From contig JACPJE010000241.1 of the NCBI GenBank assembly GCA_016187725.1, positions 8,992 through 48,627 on the forward strand: a DNA stretch of 39,636 nucleotides, written 5' to 3'. The notes beneath the pieces are model-generated. The model had not been told where the DNA came from. It saw nothing but the letters and a program-made list of their open reading frames with translations, and did not search any database. Each line of letters begins with the position of its first letter. Within the stretch, counting starts at the first letter, position 1. This document shows positions 33,816 through 39,636 of the stretch, one piece after another. Position numbers and translations under genes: made by a program. The stretch comes from Candidatus Latescibacterota bacterium. Its GTDB lineage: Bacteria > Latescibacterota > UBA2968 > UBA8231.

Positions 33816-33878
33816 GAGTAGAGACTCCTCAGGCTTCCGGGTGCGGGTCACAGTATACCCGGCCCACTCTGGTGGGTA

Positions 33879-34652
33879 TCACCGCCGGTTGTGCATAACA
33901 GCTTCGAGGTCAAAAAAGCTCGCCCCTTTTAACCCACGGTAACGCTCGGGATGACACGTCAGGACGAGGATCTGAAGCCGCTGGGCGGCCTCAAGCTGCT
34001 GTTCAAGTTGCTGGGCCGTGGCAAGAGGGTCATCCTGATAGGAACGCAATTTACCCTCGATCTCTGCCAGGCGCGCCCTGGCCGCCTCCCACTCCAAGGC
34101 AAGTTGGCGCAATTCCGTTTCGCGGTCCTGAGCCTGCTTGCCGTCGTTCCCGTATTCAGCAAGACTCTCCTCAAGGGTGGCCATGCGGTCGCGGGCATCC
34201 TTGAGTCTCTCGGCAGATGCTTCCTCCTGGCCCCGGGCAGTGGAAAGGGCACTCTGCACCTTATCCCATTCGGCTTCGGTGCCCTCAACTTCGACGATGA
34301 AGGCCCTTTTTACGTCGCCGGCCCTTGATCTCAGCGCCTGCGGATCAGGAGGGGATTCCCTCCACTCGGGGTGGGCTTCAAGGATCTTGCTCAGTGCTCC
34401 CTCGTGGATACTGCGCTCCTGAACGAGGCCTTCCAAGGTCTTGCCCGCCAGAAAAATCTCCAACTGAGTTTCTGCCTCGGCGATAACGGCCTTCAATTCA
34501 GTGGCTTTTTCTGCCAGGGCTTCCAGCTCTTCCTGGTCCTCTGATCCGAACGGCGTCGTCAGCTTTGCCAGCTTTTCCTCGGCCTTGGCCCACGCACTGC
34601 GATGTTCCTCGACTGAACCGGTTGGGCCCGAGGCGCGCAAACGGGCAACACT
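33879..34652 (-). pseudogene. SbcC-like C-terminal remnant (frameshifted from upstream part)
   Basis: This continues the coiled coil of the preceding SbcD/SbcC frame after a one-base shift at 34647-34653. It reads VARLRASGPTGSVEEHRSAW, then long heptad-like E/A/L-rich helices, and ends LQILVLTCHPERYRGLKG, the switch-region end of an SMC/SbcC ATPase. The signature motif, Walker B and D-loop that should lie between the coiled coil and that ending are absent, with an abrupt junction near 33980 (LEAAQ joined to RLQILVL). An open frame reaches 34703, but its first residues are out of phase with the family. Confidence 0.7.
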
Positions 34653-36639
34653 CAGGAATAACCACGACAATTTCGGGTGACCCCTGAACCCTGATCGGCA
34701 CATCCTTCAACGCTGGCTGCGGACCGGCCTCCTCGCCAGCGACGATATCTAACTGGCCATCCTGATCCAGGGTTACCTCCAGAATAATGAGCGATGCCTC
34801 CAGGCGCACCTTTGCCTCATCGCGGGCCTTCAACGCCTTGCGGATTGCGCGCAACGCCTTGGCGTCCGGCGCAACCAGTTTGCTCCGGTCCATCATTTTC
34901 TCCCCCAACAGCTGTTGGGTGGCTTGGATCCGCGCGATGATGGCGTCCAGCTCAACTCGTGCCTTTGTCCCTTCGGCAAACTGCCGCGCCTCCTCAGCCG
35001 AATCCTCAGCCCCTTCCACATCCTTCCGGCCCTTGCGGGCGTCCTCCAAGGCGATCCTTGTCTTCTCGACCTCTTTGGCGCGTTCCTGTACCTCCCGGGC
35101 CTTCAGCGGAACCTCGGCCTCCATCGCTGCCAGGGTATTCTTCGCCTCGGCATATGCCTTCTCCGTTTTCTGGATAAGAGTGATCTGCTGTTTTAGTTGA
35201 TCGTGCTGCGCTTCGGCTGTTTTTGCCCGTTCCGAACGGCGGTCCTTCTCGGCCAGGAGCGTCCGGTACGCCTCAGCGCGCTGACGCGTATCCTCTAATG
35301 CCTTGGTGATCTCCTGGGCATCGAGCCGGGATTGTTCCCGACGGGCTCGCAGGTCCTCTACCCTCCGGGAGGCATCGTCAAAGGCCTGGTAATCGCTTAA
35401 CGCAGCGCGAAATGCCTCGCGTGCCTCTTCGAGTTCCCTTTCAAGGCCAGTCAGGCTCGGCGCGTCCTTTCCAGTCCTTGGTTTCCCCGTGGGAGTGTAG
35501 AACGCCAAATAACGCTCTTCGATCTTCCCTGCAATCGGATCAGTCCCTGAACCGGACACCTGAGGCCCCAGCATCGAACGAATGTTCGCCACCAAATCCT
35601 CTGAGAGCGAAGAGAAGCTGAGGCTCCCCTGAGGAGCCCACAAGACCTGGGCAAAGCCCCAGTTCCGGAACTGGGCAAAACCCTTGCCTGGGGGATTTTG
35701 TGTCAACAGGTCCCGGGCCTTGGTATCGGCGCTTGTGCCTTCAGCCAATGGTCGGTAACGTCCATCCTCCTTCCGCTCCAGCAAGGCGCTCTGATGGACG
35801 AGAAACTGCTTGGTGACGCTGATGGCCGGATCTCCCATGGCTTCGATGTCCTCACGTACACGCACCAGGTCACCGCGCTCCCGCACCTCCTTTTCTATCG
35901 AACTCCATATCAGGCCCCCGGTGCGGACGGGTGTAATTGTCGGTGGGGCGCCAGGGCTGACGAACTCGACAATCAGGGCGTTCCCACTGTCCCTTTCCCC
36001 AAACTTGGTCGTCTCATGCGTGCCGGAATACGCCATGGCCGGTGCGTCGTTTGGGCCGGGGTACATGGCGTACGAATGCCAATGCCCCAACGCGAGGTAG
36101 TCCAGCCCTGACCTTTGGGCAGCATCGCGGGGAATCGGGTAGTCTGGTTCGTCCTGGCGAATTCCCTCCACTGTCCCGTGCGCCAGCCCAATTCTTATGC
36201 CGCCCTGGCGTTCCGGTGGAATCCATGCCGTGGGGTCCGCCCCCGAATGTTTTTCCAGCGCCGGGCAGGGAAACAAGACCGTCCCACTCAGCTGAACCGG
36301 CACCGCCTCACGCAGCACACGGACATTCGCCGAGGACTTCCATACGGGGTGTTCCCAAACAGACCCAGGTGTCAGGGGGTCGTGGTTGCCGGGGATGATA
36401 AAGACCGGTCCGTTGAACCTGCCCAGGATATCGGCCACCTTCTGCACCAACACCCGGTCAACCGCGTTGTCCTCAAACACGTCGCCGGTGACAACAACAA
36501 ATTCCGCGCCATGCTTCCGGGCCGCGTCGACGACCCGTTTGCCCGCGGCGATCCGCTCCTCCCGGACGCGAGCGCCGGCCTCGCCCACTGACTGCGCCTT
36601 CATGCCAATCTGCCAATCCGCGGTGTGAAGGAACTTCAT
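34498..36639 (-). pseudogene. SbcD nuclease joined in frame to an SbcC-like coiled-coil segment lacking Walker A
   Basis: Residues 1 to about 274 are an SbcD/Mre11-type metallophosphoesterase: HTADWQ (D8), GDVFED (D53), GNHD (84-87), AHG (H154) and GHWH (185-188), so the nuclease motifs are intact. At about residue 275 (35815) the sequence changes without a stop into the middle of an SbcC/SMC ATPase. TKQFLVHQSALLER and FAQVLWAPQGSLSFSSL come first, then a long coiled coil. The SbcD C-terminal cap and the whole SbcC N-terminal lobe with Walker A are missing. The frame then leaves the SbcC phase near 34650, and the residues after VVVIPE are out of frame. The ATG at 36639 has GAGAGG and forms ATGA with the upstream stop. 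Either this is a decayed pair or a collapsed assembly. Confidence 0.7.
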
Positions 36640-36827
36640 TGTGACCTCTCTTTGCGTGCATGTGTTCTTCTCGCAAAATCTTCCTGAATCGATCTTGCTA
36701 ATGTCAGCCGGGTGCCGGTGCCCATGCGCTCGGCCAGCAGCGGGTCGCTATGCACGAAGTCACGGACTGCACGCCGCTCCTCCGCGAGTTCCCGTTGCAC
36801 GGAGCTGAGAAAGATGCGCCGCGTCAT
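36636..36827 (-). pseudogene. DUF4062/AlbA-HATPase-type protein reduced to about 63 codons
   Basis: It starts MTRRIFLSSVQRELAEERRA...DPLL, the exact N-terminus of DUF4062 proteins. It then jumps to ERMGTGT, a motif from the far C-terminal HATPase_c_4 region of the DUF4062-AlbA_2 (RecG-like/ATP-binding) family. After that it ends with the tail LTLARSIQEDFARRT. Full-length relatives run to several hundred residues, so most of the protein is gone without a frame break. The ATG at 36827 has GGAGGGCGGG upstream; an in-frame GTG at 36833 forms GTGA with the stop of the overlapping frame. Its stop overlaps the SbcD start. Confidence 0.6.
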
Positions 36828-36829
36828 AA

Positions 36830-36934
36830 TCACCCGCCCTCCTCGAGTACGACGAGCCAGGTCACTACCTCAAAGTCGTGGATGTCGTAGTTGTTATACC
36901 GCTTCCCCACCGTATCCTTGGCCAGACTGCTCAT
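36830..36934 (-). pseudogene. 34-codon overlapping frame; probable C-terminal fragment of a lost gene
   Basis: From an ATG at 36934, in another phase, it overlaps the last 41 bases of the nucleotidyltransferase gene. It continues past that stop as KRYNNYDIHDFEVVTWLVV and ends LEEGG just at the start of the DUF4062 remnant. The composition looks like a genuine protein end. The nucleotidyltransferase tail SGLPNEQSGQGYGGEAV, read from the same bases, looks unnatural. I infer that a deletion joined the nucleotidyltransferase end to the tail of another gene. Confidence 0.35.
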
Positions 36935-37532
36935 TGGGAAGCCCAGAAGAAAGCCCGGCGTCCTCAAGAGCACGTTGGAGAAGGGGAGATAGCTGTAAGG
37001 TCGAGGCCCACTGCTTCATATACTCCTGGTTTAGCGCTGTTGTTTGAACTCTTAGGACACCCAAAACATCATTCCACTGACGTTCGGAGACCTGTCCCCC
37101 CAGCTTATACCAGGACAACTTGTGCAAAATGATATCCTCGGCAGAGGCAAATCTGAACTCTCTCCCCTCATGCTCCAATCCCAAAGTTCTCTCCTGTGCC
37201 CGGGCAAAAGCACCCTGATCATAAGGAGTGGATTTGAGCATGAAAACGTCCAGCTTTATCATCGTATCCAGGTGGATCACATTGAAAGAAGACTGGTGGT
37301 CAACGGCCTCTCGAACCATGTCTGCATCAATATAAAACCCCCCCTGCAACTGTTGCACCAAAGGCTGAATGTGTTCCGCATGCAGATCCGCAACCAAATC
37401 CACATCCAAGGTAGAACGGGGGAGTCCATGAATCGAACTTGCTACTGAACCACCGATGAAATACCCGATTCCCAGCCCTTCGAGCGCTTCCACAAAAGCG
37501 TGAGTGGCGATCAATATATCTGGAGCATTCAT
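36894..37532 (-). CDS. Nucleotidyltransferase (MNT/AbiEii-like fold)
   Basis: This 212-residue protein has the minimal nucleotidyltransferase core: FIGGSVASSIHGLPRSTLDVDLV, that is G28-S29 and the metal-binding pair D43-x-D45. IKLDVFMLKSTPYD supplies a third acidic position, and FASAEDIILHKLSWYKLGG is the usual helical follow-on. I chose the ATG at 37532 (MNAPDIL), with GGAG six bases upstream and an ATGA overlap with the 86-residue gene. Base composition is clearly poorer in GC than the neighbours, suggesting transfer. The last 17 residues look like out-of-phase reading. Relatives include AbiEii-type toxins and proteins of unknown role; no activity is assigned. Confidence 0.8.
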   Translation of the reverse strand: MNAPDILIATHAFVEALEGLGIGYFIGGSVASSIHGLPRSTLDVDLVADLHAEHIQPLVQQLQGGFYIDADMVREAVDHQSSFNVIHLDTMIKLDVFMLKSTPYDQGAFARAQERTLGLEHEGREFRFASAEDIILHKLSWYKLGGQVSERQWNDVLGVLRVQTTALNQEYMKQWASTLQLSPLLQRALEDAGLSSGLPNEQSGQGYGGEAV

Positions 37533-37789
37533 GAGGTTCTCCTGCTTTCCCGGTAAACCCCTACTCGCCGGGCAAGGTCTTCTCCGTAGCAAAGAGCAAC
37601 CAGCCTCAGGGAAAGCTCTTGGGGAGACCAATGAGGGTGGCGGCTCTGCAACCCAGTGCGAGACATTTCGATGGTGGTCTGACTCAACGAGCGTGTCAGC
37701 GCCATGCGTCGGGCTGGACCAGCTTGAAACAAAAGCTGAACGTGAATGCGCTCTACTTCTGGATGGGTATCGATAGAAAGGGGTTTCAT
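37529..37789 (-). CDS. 86-residue partner of the nucleotidyltransferase, uncharacterised
   Basis: It starts MKPLSIDTHPEVERIHVQLL, continues AGPARRMALTRSLSQTTIEM and has RHPHWSPQELSLRLVALCYGEDLARRV near the end. It is all-helical in appearance, without TM or metal motifs. I recall similar small 'DTHPE...R.HP...E...R' proteins beside nucleotidyltransferases in many phyla, but cannot verify this here. It is locked between its neighbours by ATGA overlaps at both ends (heparinase-like stop at 37786, nucleotidyltransferase start at 37532). The tight coupling suggests a two-gene module, possibly toxin-antitoxin-like; that is inference. Confidence 0.65.
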   Translation of the reverse strand: MKPLSIDTHPEVERIHVQLLFQAGPARRMALTRSLSQTTIEMSRTGLQSRHPHWSPQELSLRLVALCYGEDLARRVGVYRESRRTS

Positions 37790-39636
37790 CGGCACAGCGG
37801 CTCGAAGAGCACTTCGTCGCCGACCACGCAATCCACCGCGCCCACCCAGTCTCCCGGCTGCAGGTTTTCCAACGGCCGGGCCAACTCCACCACCGTGTGA
37901 TCCGCGTCGGGATTGCAGGCCTCGGTGATCTGGGCCCAGTCCCCGTCCGTTTCGCGCTGGAGGCGGGTGGCGTGCAGGTTGCCGGTGCGGGTCATGATAT
38001 GGTAGTCCAGCTCGACCCGCCAGCCCTGGACAAGGGCCACCCGCGCCCGTCCGATCAGGGTGGTGACGTCGAGGCGCAGGTGATGGCGGCCGGGCCCTAA
38101 TTCCCGCACTTCCTCGACCAGATAGTTGTGACCCCGCCCCTGAGGGTTGATCCGCACTCTGTCTCCTGTGGAAATCCCCTGCAGTCCTTCCACTTCGACG
38201 GTGCAGGCTCCCCGGTCGATGGCGGTGATCTTGCCCCGCTGCACCGGGGCGACAGCCCTGAGAGTCGGGCCCTGGCTCTGGAAGGAGGTGACACCCACCG
38301 CGCTGATCTTTCCATCGACCACCAGTGCTAGGCTGCCTTGCAGGAGAGTGCCATCGGCAAAGCGCACAGTATTGCCAGACTCCGGGTTCCAGTACAGTTC
38401 CACGGTGCGGCCGCCGGTGCCCACCAGTTCCACGCCGCTGGCCTCCTCGCGGTCGGCGGCGATGGGGCGCGCCGCCTCCAGGGTGGCCGGACCCAGGCGC
38501 GGCTCGAAGACCAGGTCCACGCAGGTGGTCTGCCCTGGCTGGGGGGGGTGTTTCCACAGCAGGGTGCGGAAGAGGTAGGTGGACTCCTCGGGTTTGCCCA
38601 TGGTGGCGGTGGCCCGGGCGCTCATCAGCTGGGTGCCTGGAGTGGCGCGCAGTTGGTGGAGATCGAGCCAGGCGTCGGCCCGGCGGCGGCAGGCCCAGGT
38701 CCCTTTCCAGGTGAGCCGCTCCTCCAGGCGCACCACCTCGTCCATCCAGGCCAGGCCGGCGTGATCGGGATGGGCCAGGCCTTCCTGCTGGCCGCGCTTT
38801 CCCCGGGGGTCAGCCACCGTTCCCCCGACTTGCTCCCCGGCCAGATCGGCGGTGAACTGCTCCGCCTCCAGTCCTCTGCAGACACGCCAGTGCTCGCTGC
38901 CTCCCCGGACCCGGGCCAGGTCCACCAAGGCCACACCTGTCCCGGTGGTTTCCACCAGGGCCAGGAGCCGGCGGAACTTCACGCCCGGGCGGTACCACTT
39001 CTTTCCATCCCAGGCCCAGCGCTCGGCCTCCAGCTCCAGGACCTGTACCCCTTCGATGAAGAGGGTGCGCACCAGCCGGCCCCGGCCGGCGATACGGCCG
39101 GCATTCAATCCGGGCGCCACACCCCACACCGTGTTGTGGGTGGCCCAGTGGGCCTCCCAGTTCTCGATGCTGCCCCAGGACTGGGGATAGCCCAGGTCGC
39201 TGAGGAAGGGCTGGTCAAAGGCAAAGAGCTGGATATCGAGCAGATCCATGTGCCGGTGGCCAGTGGCGTCGCCGTAGGCAATGCCCGCGGCGGCCCGCTC
39301 CGGGGTCTCGCCGGTGCGCAGGATGGCGATACCACCCCCGTCGTGGATGGTGCTGCCCAACTGCAGCGGCTGCCGCTGGGCGGCGGCGTCCCTGATCCGG
39401 ACCACCACCGGGTCGGCGGTGAAGGCAGCGGCCTGCTCCAGGGTCTCGGGGGGCAGGGGATGGTGGTAGGCGTCGGCCCGCAGGGGCTCCTGCACGGGTG
39501 AGCTGCCGTCGCCGAACTGGAAGGGCACCTTGCCCAGCAGGGTGACTTCGTACGGGGCGCGGACCACCCGGGCAGCGCGCGGATCGGCCACCAGGGAGGG
39601 AAAGCGGGATTCGGGATACGCCTGCGGATGGAGCTG
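37786..39636 (-). CDS. Heparinase II/III-like protein (5' end beyond window)
   Basis: The frame is open through the right edge, so the N-terminus (normally an alpha-toroid domain) is missing and 616 codons remain. The catalytic beta-sandwich start is recognisable: STIHDGGGIAILR, YGDATGHRHMDLLDIQLFAFDQPFLSDLGYP and WATHNTVWGV. This is the heparinase II/III pattern of G.H.H.D...L...G...L.D.G and H.T. Such enzymes are polysaccharide lyases acting on uronic-acid glycans. A role in degrading or remodelling an acidic polysaccharide is likely, but the substrate is unknown. A GTG at 39591 is an internal possible start only. Its stop overlaps the 86-residue gene. Confidence 0.75.
   Translation of the reverse strand, partial: QLHPQAYPESRFPSLVADPRAARVVRAPYEVTLLGKVPFQFGDGSSPVQEPLRADAYHHPLPPETLEQAAAFTADPVVVRIRDAAAQRQPLQLGSTIHDGGGIAILRTGETPERAAAGIAYGDATGHRHMDLLDIQLFAFDQPFLSDLGYPQSWGSIENWEAHWATHNTVWGVAPGLNAGRIAGRGRLVRTLFIEGVQVLELEAERWAWDGKKWYRPGVKFRRLLALVETTGTGVALVDLARVRGGSEHWRVCRGLEAEQFTADLAGEQVGGTVADPRGKRGQQEGLAHPDHAGLAWMDEVVRLEERLTWKGTWACRRRADAWLDLHQLRATPGTQLMSARATATMGKPEESTYLFRTLLWKHPPQPGQTTCVDLVFEPRLGPATLEAARPIAADREEASGVELVGTGGRTVELYWNPESGNTVRFADGTLLQGSLALVVDGKISAVGVTSFQSQGPTLRAVAPVQRGKITAIDRGACTVEVEGLQGISTGDRVRINPQGRGHNYLVEEVRELGPGRHHLRLDVTTLIGRARVALVQGWRVELDYHIMTRTGNLHATRLQRETDGDWAQITEACNPDADHTVVELARPLENLQPGDWVGAVDCVVGDEVLFEPLCR

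Noticed and set aside
33816-33851. Upstream GTG start for AddB
   Set aside because: The ATG at 33815 has a GAGGAG site and begins at the conserved fold; the extension is not supported.
34652-34703. First 17 or so codons of the SbcC-tail frame (MCRSGFRGHPKLSWLF...) as a true N-terminus
   Set aside because: They are the out-of-phase reading of the upstream SbcC segment; the family sequence only resumes after the one-base shift.

Overview
This is a GC-rich bacterial chromosome segment with densely packed, translationally coupled genes (many ATGA or GTGA stop/start overlaps). The gene content (BatA/VWA and Gld-type ABC genes, a Wzx/Wzy-type polysaccharide cluster, heparinase II/III-like protein, AddAB and SbcCD) fits a Gram-negative, environmental, little-studied phylum, possibly an FCB-group or Latescibacterota-like lineage. 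No rRNA or tRNA is present to fix the taxonomy, so that placement is a guess.

Layout. (1) 1-5905, minus strand: an operon of an EIIA(Ntr)-like PTS protein, a BatA/VWA membrane protein, and a GldA/GldF/GldG-like ABC transporter, the last gene running off the left edge. A good sigma70-type promoter sits upstream at 5974-6002. (2) 6047-25553, mostly plus strand: a surface-polysaccharide locus. It holds at least six glycosyltransferases, a DegT aminotransferase, an NAD-dependent sugar epimerase, a phosphomannomutase/phosphoglucomutase, a Wzx flippase, a Wzy/WaaL-like polymerase or ligase, a carbamoyltransferase and a polyprenyl-phosphate sugar-1-phosphate transferase. A SixA phosphatase and one minus-strand glycosyltransferase are embedded, as is a protein with a YjbQ/UPF0047-like N-terminal half. 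Together these could make activated sugars, start a lipid-linked repeat unit, extend and decorate it, flip it and polymerise it. (3) 25554-25945: the only long non-coding gap. (4) 25946-37789: an accessory block with a DEDDh exonuclease, an RraA-like protein, AddA and AddB, an eroded SbcD/SbcC locus, a DUF4062/AlbA-type remnant, and a nucleotidyltransferase paired with an 86-residue protein. (5) 37786-39636: a heparinase II/III-like protein cut by the right edge.

Two features stand out. First, 33.9-36.95 kb carries a run of apparent internal deletions and one frameshift across consecutive genes. SbcD is joined in frame to an SbcC lacking its Walker A lobe; SbcC is then frameshifted and lacks its signature/Walker B lobe; a DUF4062 protein is reduced to about 63 codons; and the end of another protein survives only as a 34-codon overlapping frame. 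Either the locus is decaying by short deletions or the assembly is defective there. Second, a near-identical 26-28 bp perfect palindrome (arms beginning TAGGGGCG) occurs twice. One copy lies between two convergent glycosyltransferase genes and supplies both stop codons; the other lies inside the gldG-like coding sequence and is read through in frame.
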